Shown piece after piece: positions 53,952 to 64,000 of a DNA stretch of 64,000 nt. The stretch is taken from assembly GCA_963921195.1 (NCBI GenBank), contig OY992538.1, forward strand, positions 12,858,330-12,922,329, given 5' to 3'. Below the pieces are notes generated by a model. That model was not told the origin of the DNA. It worked only from the letters and a program-made list of their open reading frames with translations, and searched no databases. Position numbers and translations under genes: made by a program. The DNA is from Pegoplata infirma. Its lineage: Eukaryota > Arthropoda > Insecta > Diptera > Anthomyiidae. How positions within the stretch are numbered: position 1 is the first letter of the stretch; the number at the start of each line of letters is the position of its first letter.

Positions 53952-56528
53952 CACCCAAAAAATTACATAGTTGATGATTACTATTTTTTCAACTATATCA
54001 TAGGTGAAATAGCCCCAACTTTGTCATAGTTGATGTGACATAGTTGTTGCTGACTATGTGTCATTTAAATCTACAAATTAACTATGTGAAAAGTTAATGA
54101 CAACGATGTGTTTGATAAACATAGGTAAACAACTAGGCCCATAGTTAAATTTTTTATAAAATTTAATCATAGTAAATATTTACTATGTAATTTAATAAAT
54201 AGTTAATTATACCCTATAATTTGTATACAAAAAAAAACAAAATTTTGAGTTTTTTTTTTTTTTTCATAAACATTATTTTATTAAAATTGCATATAAACTG
54301 CAAACACCAATATTGTAGGATCCAAAGCCAACCTGCAAATATGAAAAAAAAAAAATGTATTATTTTGTAATCTTTTTTTTTTTTTTTTTGTATAGAAAAC
54401 ACGTCAGAAATTGAGATATTTTTTCTCTAGAAAATATCATGAATACTGAGACATTTTTTCTACAGAAAAATTTCATTTTTTTTTTTTAGAAAAAATCTAA
54501 CATTTTAAGATATTTTTCTATAGAAAATTTTCAATAGATAAATTCTCAGACTCAGAAACATTTTTCAATAGAAAAATTCTCAGATTTTGAAACATTTTTT
54601 CTATAGAAAAAATCTCAGATTCTGAGACATTTTTTTTAATAGAAAAAGTCTCATATTCTGAGAAAATTTTTCTATAGAAAAGTCTCAGATTCTGAGACAT
54701 TTTTTCTATAGAAAAAGTCTCAGACTCTGAGAGATTTTTTCTATAGAAAAAGTCTTAGATTCTGAGACATTTTTCTATAGAAAAAGTCTCAGATTCTGAG
54801 ACATTTTTCTATAGAAAAATTCTCAGATTTTGAGACATTTTTTCTAAAGAAAAAGCCTCAGATTCTGAGACATTTTTTCTAAAGAAAAAGTCTCAGATTC
54901 TGAGACATTTTTTTTTATAGAAAAGGTATCAAATTCTGAGACATTTTTTCTATAGAAAAAGTCTCAGATTCTAAGACATTTTTTCTATAGAAAAAGTCTT
55001 AGTTTCTGAGACATTTTTTCTATAGAAAAATTCTCAGATTCTGAAATTTTTTCTATAGAAAAAGTCTCAGATTCTGAGACATTTTTTCTATAGAAAAAGT
55101 CTCAGATTCTGAGACATTTTTTCTATAGAAAAAGTCTCAGATTCTGTGACATTTTTTCTATAGAAAAAGTCTCAGATTCTGAAACATTTTTTCTATAGAA
55201 AAAGTCTCAGATTCTGAGACATTTTTTCTATAGAAAAAGTCTAAGATTCTGAGAAATTTTTTCTATAGAAAAAGTATCAGATTCTGATTCAATAGATAAA
55301 ATGTCTCAGAATCTGAGACTTTTTATAGAAAAAATGTCTCAGAATCTGAGACTTTTTCTATGGAAAAAATGTCTCAGAATCTGAGACTTCTTCTATAGAA
55401 AAAATGTCAGAATCTGAGAATTTTTCTATAGAAAAAATGTCTCAGAAACTGAGACTTTTTCTATAGAAAAAATGTCTTAGAATCTGAGACTTTTTCTATA
55501 GAAAAAATGTCTCAGAATTTGATACTTTTTCTATAAAAAAATGTCTCAGAATCTGAGACTTTTTCTTTAGAAAAAATGTCTCAGAATCTGAGGCTTTTTC
55601 TATAGAAAAAATGTCTCAAAATCTGAGAATTTTTCTATAGAAAAAGTCTCAGATTCTGAGACATTTTTTCAATATATAAAATGTCTCAGAATCTGAGACT
55701 TTCTATAGAAAAAATGTCTCAGAATCTGAGACTTTTTCTATAGAAAAAATGTCTCAGAAACTGAGACTTTTTCTATAGAAAAAATGTCTCAGAATCTGAG
55801 ACTTTTTCTATAGAAAAAATGTCTCAGAATCTAAGACTTTTTCTATAGAAAAAATGTTTCAGAATCTTAGACTTTTTCTATAGAAAAAATGTCTCAGAAT
55901 TTTAGACTTTTTCTATAGAAAAAATGACTCAGAATCTTAGACTCAAACTCAAAATCGGATTCTCAAACATTTTTTCTAGAGAAAAAAAAAAAAAGTCCCA
56001 GATTCTGAGACATTTTTTCTATAAAAAAGTCTCAGATTCTGAGAAACCATATTAGATTCCGATACATATTTTCTATAGAAAAAATCTTATATTCCAAGAC
56101 ATTTTTTCTGTAAAAAAATATAAGATTCTGAGAGATTTGTTCTATAGAAAAAAGTCTGAGACAATTTTTCTATAAAATATAAATAATTTTCTGAGATATT
56201 TTTCTTTAGAAACGCTCGGTGTACAGCTAAATTAATTTTTTAAGAAAATATTTCTTACCAAATCCTTCCATCCTTGTTCATATTTTTCGTTGTCCTCCTT
56301 TTTTCATCTATTGTGCTGGTTTATTTAGCAAAAAAAACATTTTGAACGTTTGATTTTAATTTGTTAATTTTTATTTCTGACATTTTTTTATTTTGCTTTT
56401 TCAAATATAAAAAAATCGTTGTTATCAACTTTGTCCATAGTTGTTATTGATTATAAATAGTTGATTTAAAAATGATTTGAAATAACTATGGATTTTCTTA
56501 ACTATGCTACTATGTAATTTTTTGGGTG
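53952..56528. mobile_element. CAC-type MITE carrying the palindromic minisatellite (TA duplication)
   Basis: CACCCAAAAAATTACATAGT start and GCTACTATGTAATTTTTTGG with GTG at the end; TA/TA. The empty site ATTAATAAAATTTCTT is visible in copy C (about 61786). About 1.8 kb of the interior is the CTCAGATTCTGAG array. Confidence 0.88.
54400..56215. repeat. Double-palindrome minisatellite array
   Basis: About 50 units of about 34 bp: TCTCAGATTCTGAGACATTT followed by TTTCTATAGAAAAAG. Each unit holds two palindromes, CTCAG-ATT-CTGAG and TTTTTCTATAGAAAAA. Orientation, read from ATT versus AAT at the centre, reverses near 55285, briefly back at 55640-55675, and again near 55960. Confidence 0.95.
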
Positions 56529-56737
56529 TAATATTTCTTATATCAACAAAAATATGAGTTGAGTTTACAAAAAATACGAGTTGATTTACAAAAAAACGAG
56601 TTGATCAACTTTTACAAAAACTGACAACAATTTTTATTGAAATCAACATAAATATTTGTAGGGTCAAAATCAACAATGATTTCTGTTGAATTTACAGTGA
56701 TTTTCTTTGGGAATACAATGATTTTTGGTTGAGTGTA

Positions 56738-57181
56738 TTTAAGCAAAATATACCAAAAAATATGTTGAAATATACCAAAATTATAAGAAAAGGTGACTAA
56801 AAATAATGCTAAAAATTACCACATTTATGCTAAAATAATTTTTTTATTAAATTTTTGTAAAAATTTGTATATTTGTTAAATTTTCACACAATTAATCCAT
56901 ATTAATATAATAAATGTTGTGTAGGATTTAATTTACCACCGACCAACTGACCCTTTTTGTACAATTTTCTCCAGTGACTGCTGCCTACGCTTTTTCTTCA
57001 ATTTCCTTTTTACGTTTTTATAACACAAACAATTTAACGAACCACGCACACTAAAATACAAAATGAAAATGGCGGTCTGTATTTGTTTTTTTTTTTTCTG
57101 TTTTCTTTCGATAATTTTTTTGTGCAAGTAATTTACGTTATCGTGCAATTTACTTGGTTGTTTTAGATAAAAAATTAACTA
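56738..57181. other. Host sequence of the nest
   Basis: TATACCAAAAATATGTTGAA and AGGTGACTAAAAATAATGCT recur in inverse orientation at 63780-63880, i.e. another inverted pair. The frame at 56933-57148 (lysine-rich) has no homology. Confidence 0.45.
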
Positions 57182-58008
57182 CACTCATAGAAATATCTTA
57201 GTACACTCATAGAAATATCTTAGTAGAAAAAATAGTAAACCCATTGTAGATCAAGTTTTACAGAATAATGCCGTATTCAACTAAAATTAATGTTGATATC
57301 GTTGAATAATCAGTATATTTGATTCAACTGTTACAATGGCGTATACAGAATTCAATAGATAAAACAAAAAAGAAAAAACAACCCTGTTCGTTCGTTTTTT
57401 TTTTATTATAACGAGTGAACGAGTGAGTTGGCAGCAATGTGAAATGTGTTTTGTCTCTTATAAAATTATTTAATGTGTTTGTTTCTTATAAAATTATTTA
57501 ATATTATAAAAATAAATAAGATCTGATCTGTTACTATTTGGTAAGTAATAAAATATATTGATTACTTTATGTATTTATACTATATTAAAACGTTTTTTGT
57601 TTTTTTTTAGGATTTTGTTTTGGTATCATCAGATAACTGGAGAATGTCTAATGAATGCATACAATGAATAAACGAAGTGTGTGTGAAAATCTTTGTGAAA
57701 ATCTTTAAATATTGCAGCTTAAAAAGCCGGAAATAAAAAATATTGTGATTTATACTTAATAAAAGAATATTTACAAATAACAACAAGCTTTATTTTAATA
57801 ATAAAATTTCTTATATTAACAAAAATATGAGTTGAATTTACATAAAATACGAGTTAATTAACAAAAAAACGAGTTGATCAACTTTTACAAAAACTGACAA
57901 TAATTTTTATTGAAATCAACATAAATATTTGTAGGGTCAAAATCAACAATGATTTCTGTTGAATTTACAACGATTTTCTTTGGGAATACAATGATTTTTG
58001 GTTGAGTG
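57182..58008 (+). mobile_element. CACTCATAG MITE, copy B
   Basis: Full length, TA/TA flanks. The first 27 bp (CACTCATAGAAATATCTTAG) are duplicated in tandem at the left end. Contains AATGAATAAACGAAGTGTGT. Confidence 0.85.
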
Positions 58009-58478
58009 TAGAAAAATTAGTAAACCCATTGTAGATCAAGTTTTACAGAATATTGCCGTATTCAACAAAAATTAATGTTGATATCGTTGAATAATCAGTA
58101 AAGTTGAATCAACTTTTTACAACGCTTATACAGAATTCAATAGATAAAACCAAAAAAGAAAAAACAACCCTGTTCGTTCATTTTTGTATTATCAAGTTGG
58201 TAGCAATGTAAAATTTGTTTTGTCTCTTTTAAAATTATTTTATGTGTTTGTTTCTTATAAAAATATTTAATATTATAAAAATAAATAAATATAGGATCTG
58301 ATGATCAGATTCTGACCAGTAAATATTTGGTAAGTAATAAAATATGTTGATTACTTTATGTATTCATACTATATTATATTTTTTTTTTTTGTTTTTTTTA
58401 AGGTTTTTGATTTGGTGTCATTAGAAAACTGAAGAATGGCTTACGAGTGCATAACATAAATAAACGAAGAGTGTGTGA

Positions 58479-61400
58479 CAGTGGCGTATACAAATGATTT
58501 CACAAATTTCAGGATTTGGTATTAAATTTAAGTACAAGTACAATATTAAAAATCTTCTTTAAAAAAAATAGAAAAAGATTTTAGATTAATCTAAAATTTT
58601 TTGAAGAAAAATGTTTTGAAACTGAAATTTTTTCTGTTAAAAAAAACTCAAAATCTGAAAATTTTTTCTTAGAATTTTAAATTTTTCAGCTTAAGATTCT
58701 AATAAAAAAATATCTTAGAACCTAAAGTTTTATGTACACAAAAATTTACCTAATTGTAAGTAAAATTTAGTCAAATCTTAAAATGCAACTTCGTCTTTTA
58801 GAAAAATTTCTCAGAACGAGACTATTTCTTAAAAAAAAATTCTCAGAACCTAAGACTTATTTATAGGAATAATGCCTTAAAATATTAGCGTTTTTCGCAG
58901 AATCTTAGACTTTTTCTATATGAAAAATGTTTCAGAATCTGAGGCTTTTCTATATGAAAAATGTTTCGGAATCTGAGAACTTTCTATAGAAATAATGTCT
59001 CTGAATCTGAAAAATGTCTCAAAATCTAAGATTTTTTCTATAAAAAATTCTTAGAAAAAATTCTAGAAAAATGTATTAGAATCTGAGAACTTTCTATAGG
59101 AATAATGTCTCTGAATCTGAGAATTTTTCTTACAATCTAGGAAAATGTCTCAAATGTCACGAAAAATATTTCAGAATCAACGAATTTTCCTTAAGGAAAA
59201 TTATCTCAAAATCGTGGACCTTGTATATAGGAAAAATGTCTCAGTTGTTTCTCTGAGAATTTTTGTATAGAAAAAATGCTCAAAATCTGAGAGTTTTTCT
59301 ATTGTAAAAATCTCTTTTTCTATAAGAATAATGTCTCTGAATCTGAGTATTTTTCTATGGGAAAAATTTTTTAGAATCAGAGACTTTTTCTTTAGAAAAA
59401 ATGTCTCAGAATCTGAGGCTTTTTCTATATGAAAAATGTTTCAGAATCTGACAATTTCCTATAGGCAAAATGTCTCAGAATCTGAGACTTGTTCTATAGA
59501 AAAGTGTTTAAGGATCTGAGACTTTTTCGATAGGAAAAATGTCTGAGAATCTGCACAGAAAAAAATAAAAAAAATATTTGAGTAAATTTTTAATACTATT
59601 GAGTAAAAAATTACTCAATTTTGCACCAGTAAACGATTTAATAGTATTGAGTAAATTTTTAATAAAAATTTATTAAATGTTTGAAAAAAAATTTGAGTAA
59701 ATTTTTAATGGACACAATTAAAAATTTACTCAAAATTTATCTATTTATTTTTTTTTAAAGTTTAAAAAAGTTTTAAATTATTTTACAAAAAAAAACCAAA
59801 AACTTGTTTTTTCAAACTTTACCAAACATATTTATGTCTCAAAGACATAGGAAAATTTTATAAAGACGATTACAAACTTTCATATACATACACAAAAAAC
59901 TATAAACTAAACGAGAATTCAAAAAACTATGAGAGTTTAAAAAAAAATTAAAAAAAATATTAAATTTTTATTAAATTACACCGCTCTACAAATCTGAGGT
60001 TTGTCGCTGCGTTTTGGACGAAACCAAAAAAAGTTGATAGGGTTTGGTGCCCCGATTCCAAAACGGCCACTCAAACTTTTCTATCACGTCACAATTTTTA
60101 GAAAATCGCGTTTAAAGTGTCAAAAATGCCCATTTTGACCATTTTTGAACGCCTATAAAATAAGACCCTGACATGCAAATGACTTAGTATCAAGCTCATT
60201 CGAAAGTGTGTAATTTTCTCTTTCAGACAAGATCAAATCTTCTTGGAATTTAATTTTCTAAAGTGGTAAGAAAATCATTAGCCACAAGTGCTTTAAATCT
60301 AAAATTTACGTATGAATTTGTATGGAAATTTGTTAAAAAACACTGTGTAAATAAACTAAATATTGAAAAAATGGAAGGGTTTTTGCTAATGATTTTTTTA
60401 ACATTTTCGAAAATTAAATTTTTAGAACATTTTATCTAATCTTTAAGAGAAAATTACAGGCTTTCTAATGAGCTTGATACCAAGTCATTTGCATGACAGG
60501 ATCTTATTTTATAAGCTTTTAAAAAGGGTCAAAAATGCACTTTTTCGGCACTTTAACCGCGAATTACTCAAAATCCTGACGTGATAGACAAATTTGGGCT
60601 CCGGATTTGGAATTAGCGCAACAGACACTATCCAAATCACTAACCAGAATCCAATACGCATTTTCTTGTTGAGCTGTGTTATTTACTTAAATTGTTTTTG
60701 AAATTTTTAAGTAAATTTTTAATTGCGTCAATTAAAAAATTACTCAATTTTTGTTTTTAAATTTAAACAAGTGATTACTCAAATTTGTTTCCTCCATATT
60801 TATTTCTGTGTGAGACATTTTCTATAGGAAAAATGTCGAAGAATCTGAGACTTTTTCTGTAAGAAACATGTTGAAGAATGTGGCACTTTTTCCATAAGAA
60901 TCTTAGACTTTTTATAGGAAAAATGTCTCAGAATTAGAAACTTTTTTATAGGAACAATGTCTAAGAATCTTAGACTTTTTCCATAGGAAAATTTTCTCAG
61001 AATCCGAGAGTTTTTCTTTAGCAAAAATGTTTTAGAATCTAAGACTCTTTATACTGTTTTCTTTTTAAAAAGGTCTCTGAATGTGAATCATTTTTCTTAT
61101 AGAAAAAGCGAAGATTTTCTCAGAATCTAAAACATTTTGTGTAGAATTTTTCAGAATCTGAAAAAAACTAGAAATATCTCAGATTATGGGAAAATGTCTT
61201 ACAACCGGAGTCTTTTCTTTTGGAAAAGTATTTTATGAATATGTTTATAGAATCATTTTCTAACGTGACTTTTTCGGAGAAACGTTTTCCATTGAAAATA
61301 TCATTTAGAGCCTTTGACTTTTTCTATAACAAAAACTGTCTTAACTGGAAATTGTCATAGACTCTTAGACTTTTCTTAAAAAAAAATCAGATTCTGAATC

Positions 61401-61663
61401 TTGTATCAGCATCTGATACAATTCACACTTTAAAAAAGGCTTATGTCTTTCAAAAAATTTAAAAATATAAAAAAAATTTTATTTTTTTCCCCCAACAGTT
61501 TTAAACTTACACAAAAATGAAGAATCTGATTGTGTATATCAGTTCAAGGAAAAGATCGAGAAAAATTCTAAAACATGTGCTGTTTTGTAAATTTTTTGCA
61601 AAAAAAAAAAATTGAGAAAAAATGTTGGGCCCCCGCCGAAATAAAATCCTGGATACGCCCCTG
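58479..61663. mobile_element. hAT-type element with minisatellite cargo
   Basis: CAGTGGCGTATACA / GGATACGCCCCTG ends and the perfect 8-bp duplication GTGTGTGA (58471-58478, 61664-61671). The empty site AGTGTGTGAAAATCT is seen in copies A, B and E. The interior holds decayed CTCAGATTCTGAG units (58560-59550, 60811-61400) and a nested CACAGAAAA MITE. No transposase seen. Confidence 0.92.
59554..60810. mobile_element. CACAGAAAA MITE, copy 3 (TG duplication) with foldback
   Basis: CACAGAAAAAAATAAAAAAA to ATATTTATTTCTGTG, TG/TG flanks, in opposite orientation to copies 1 and 2. 59985-60680 is an inserted inverted-repeat element (ATGCAAATGACTTAGTATCA against TGATACCAAGTCATTTGCAT). Confidence 0.8.
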
Positions 61664-62074
61664 GTGTGTGAAAATCTAGTGTTTAAGTATTGCAGCTTTA
61701 AAAGCCGGTGATAATTCTAAAAAATATTGTGATTTATACTTAATAAAAGAATATTTACAAATAATAACAAGCTTTTTTTTTTTTTATTAATAAAATTTCT
61801 TATATCAACAAAAATATGAGTTGAGTTTACAAAAAATACGAGTTGATTTACAAAAAAGCGAGTTGATCAACTTTTACAAAAACTGACAACAATTTTTATT
61901 GAAATCAACATAAATATTTGTAGGGTCAAAATCAACAATGATTTCTGTTGAATTTACAACGATTTTCTTTCGGAATACAATGATTTTTGGTTGAGTGTAT
62001 GTTACTTTAATTAAGCATAATTTTAGCAAAAATTTGGTAAAAAATTTTGTTTGGTAAGAAAAAAATATTACCAA

Positions 62075-62872
62075 CACTCAACCAAAAATCATTGTATTCC
62101 CAAAGAAAATCGCTGTAAATTCAACAGAAATCATTGTTGATTTTGACCCTACAAATATTTATGTTGATTTCAATAAAAATTATTGTCAGTTTTTGTAAAT
62201 GTTGATCAACTCGTTTTTTTGTAAATCAACTCTTATTTTTTGTAAATTCAACTCATATTTTTGTTAATATAAGAAATTTTATTAATAAAAAAAACTTGTT
62301 ATTTGTTAATATTCTTTTATTAAGCATAAATCACAATATTTTTGTATTATCGTCGGCTTTTTAAGCTGCAATATTTGAAGATTTTCACAAAGATTTTCAC
62401 ACACACTTCGTTTATTCATGTTATGCACTCATAAGCCATTCTCCAGTTTTCTGATGATACCAAACAAAATCCTTAGAAAAAAAAAAGTTTTAATATAGTA
62501 TGAATACATAAAGTAATCAATGTATTTTTTTACTTACCAAATATTTACAAATCAGATCCTATTTTTATTTATTTTTATAATATTAAATATTTTTATAAAA
62601 AACAAACACATAAAATGATTTTATAAGAGATAAACACGATTCACATTGCTACCAACTCACTCGTCACTCGTTAATAATAAAAAAAAAAATTAACGAACAG
62701 GGTTGTTTTTTCTATTTTGGTTTATCTATTGAATTCTGTATAAGCGTTGTAAAAAGTTGATTCAACTTTACTGATTATTCAACGATATCAACATTAATTT
62801 TTGTTGAATACGGCATTATTCTGTAAAACTTGATCTACAATGGGTTTACTAATTTTTCTACTAAGATATTTC
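62075..62872 (-). mobile_element. CACTCATAG MITE, copy D, inverted
   Basis: Reverse copy, CACTCAACCAAAAATCATTG start. Its far end lacks the last bases (TATGAGTG) where copy E begins. Confidence 0.85.
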
Positions 62873-62874
62873 TA

Positions 62875-63691
62875 CACTCATAGAAATATCTTAGTAGAAA
62901 AATTAGTAAACCCATTGTAGATCAAGTTTTACAGAATAATGCCGTATTCAACAAAAATTAATGTTGATATCGTTGAATAATCAGTATAGCTGATTCAATT
63001 GTTACAATGGCGTATACAGAATTCAATAGATAACACAAAAAAGAAAAAACAACCCGAACAGGGTTGTTTTTTCGGTTTTTTCGGTTTTTTTTTTATTATA
63101 ACGAGTGAACGAGTGAGTTGGTAGCAATGTGTTTGTCTCTTATAAAATTATTTAATGTGTTTGTTTCTTATAAAATTATTTAATATTAGAAGAATAAATA
63201 AAAATAGGATCTGTAAATATTTGGTAAGTAAAAAAATACATTGATTACTTTATGTATTCATACTTTATTAAAACGTTTTTTGTTTTTTTTTAGGATTTTG
63301 TTTTGGTATCATCAGATAACTAGAGAATGGCTAATGGGTGCATAACATAAATTAACGAAGTGTGTGTGAAAATCTTTGTGAAAATCTTCAAATATTGCAG
63401 CTTAAAAAGCCGGAAATAAAAAACATTGTGGTTTATACTTAATAAAAGAATATTTACAAATAACAACAAGCTTTTTTTTAATAATAAAATTTCTTGTATT
63501 AACAAAAATATGAGTTGAATTTACATAAAATACGAGTTGATTAACAAAAAAACGAGTTGATCAACTTTTACAAAAACTGACAACAATTTTTATTGAAATC
63601 AACATAAATATTTGTAGGGTCAAAATCAACAATGATTTTTGTTGAATTTACAACGATTTTCTTTGGGAATACAATGATTTTTGGTTGAGTG
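62875..63691 (+). mobile_element. CACTCATAG MITE, copy E
   Basis: Full length, TA/TA, directly head-to-head with copy D, making a ~1.6-kb palindrome. A short duplicated inverted AACAACCC...GGGTTGTT occurs at 63046-63072. Confidence 0.85.
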
Positions 63692-63744
63692 TATGAGTGA
63701 AGGAGGATTACTCTAATCTGACACAATTTTTTTTTTTGCGTGTA

Positions 63745-64000
63745 TATTTTTACAAAAATTTAATAGAAAATTTATTTAAGCATAAATGTGGTTATTTTAA
63801 GCATTATTTTTAGTCACCTTTTCTAATAATTTTAGTATATTTCACCATATTTCATTTTGTGTATTTTTACCAAGTTTTTGCTTAAATAGCATTATCATTT
63901 TCTTCATAATTTTTTACGTAAGCATTTTGGCTAAATTACGAAAACTTCTTCGTCGGTTGTAGTTTTAGCATACACACAAAAAAAAATTTGTCAAGTACTT
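63745..64000. other. Unassigned, start of another element
   Basis: Inverse of the 56738-56860 segment, then from 63973 a CACACAAAAAAAAATTTG start, probably another CAC-type end cut by the window boundary. Confidence 0.4.

Larger units (their letters stand above)
53339..56735 (+). mobile_element. CACTCATAG MITE, copy A, split by satellite MITE
   Basis: CACTCATAGAAATATCTTAG start and ATGATTTTTGGTTGAGTG end, TA/TA. Shares AATTAATGTTGATATCGTTG, AATATTGCAGCTTAAAAAGC and AACGAGTTGATCAACTTTTA with copies B-E. Interrupted at 53952-56528. Confidence 0.85.
58011..61997 (+). mobile_element. CACTCATAG MITE, copy C, 5'-truncated and split by hAT
   Basis: Begins inside the left end (GAAAAATTAGTAAACCC), fused to the right end of copy B. 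Ends ATTTTTGGTTGAGTG at 61997 with TA. Split by the hAT at 58479-61663. Confidence 0.85.
53273..63742. mobile_element. Outer CAC-type element enclosing the 10-kb nest (TA duplication)
   Basis: CACGCAAAAAAACTAGGGTC and AGATTGAGGAATCC at the left oppose GGATTACTCTAATCTGACAC and TTTTTTTGCGTG at the right, flanked by TA/TA. Its own sequence is only a few hundred bases; the rest is later insertions. Confidence 0.75.

Noticed and set aside
54400..56215. CRISPR-like array of regular repeats
   Set aside because: Units are contiguous with no unique spacers, there are no cas genes, and the window is eukaryotic.
57410..57640. Possible exon in the CACTCATAG MITE (TTTTTTTTAG acceptor followed by GATTTTGTTTTGG)
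   Set aside because: The acceptor-like tract is conserved among copies A-E, but no copy has an open frame of useful length after it; no protein homology.

Overview
The window is AT-rich, intron-containing nuclear DNA of a higher fly (Diptera, Brachycera; probably a calyptrate such as a blow fly or relative). The evidence is four insect-type protein genes with GT-AG introns, an insect-specific chemosensory protein, and dispersed repeats that carry (GGAC)n/(AGAC)n tracts like Drosophila DINE-1/mini-me elements. The exact species cannot be read from the sequence. Protein-coding exons are only about 5 % of the window. Nearly everything else is transposon-derived.

Genes. (1) + strand: the last three visible coding exons (4922-5327, 5405-5655, 11946-12137) of a CD36-family class B scavenger receptor. 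Its 5' exons are not found and probably lie upstream. (2) - strand, convergent with it: a complete 124-residue chemosensory protein (CSP/OS-D/pherokine family), exons 20473-20281 and 12546-12365, with the family cysteine spacing, a likely non-coding 5' exon and a TATA box near 21.4 kb. (3) + strand: a complete ribosomal protein L19 gene, exons 42966-42970, 43099-43205 and 47739-48241. (4) - strand, convergent with RpL19: a 314-residue mitochondrial protein related to MAIP1 (m-AAA protease interacting protein), exons 52580-52080 and 48907-48464. The two convergent pairs are separated by more than 20 kb without recognisable genes (about 21.4-42.9 kb).

Repeats. About ten DINE/mini-me-like copies recur in both orientations. 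The second large group is non-autonomous DNA elements whose ends read CAC...GTG, each flanked by an exact 2-bp duplication. That duplication is usually TA, but TG, CA, CT and AA also occur. At least nineteen such insertions can be delimited. There are also six hAT-type insertions with perfect 8-bp target duplications, two piggyBac-type TTAA palindromic MITEs, two PIF/Harbinger-like elements with 3-bp TAA/TTA duplications, large foldback elements, a degenerate RNase H-bearing non-LTR retrotransposon, a dead mariner-like transposase and a tRNA-derived SINE.

Insertions are stacked. At 27457-30621 a hAT element holds a DINE copy that holds two further elements. At 53271-63744 an outer TA element holds five copies of an ~0.8-kb MITE, one of them split by a hAT and another by a satellite-bearing MITE. 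Empty target sites inside the same window let many insertions be dated relative to each other. A minisatellite built from two palindromes (CTCAGATTCTGAG and TTTTTCTATAGAAAAA) is carried in several of these elements and reverses orientation in mid-array.
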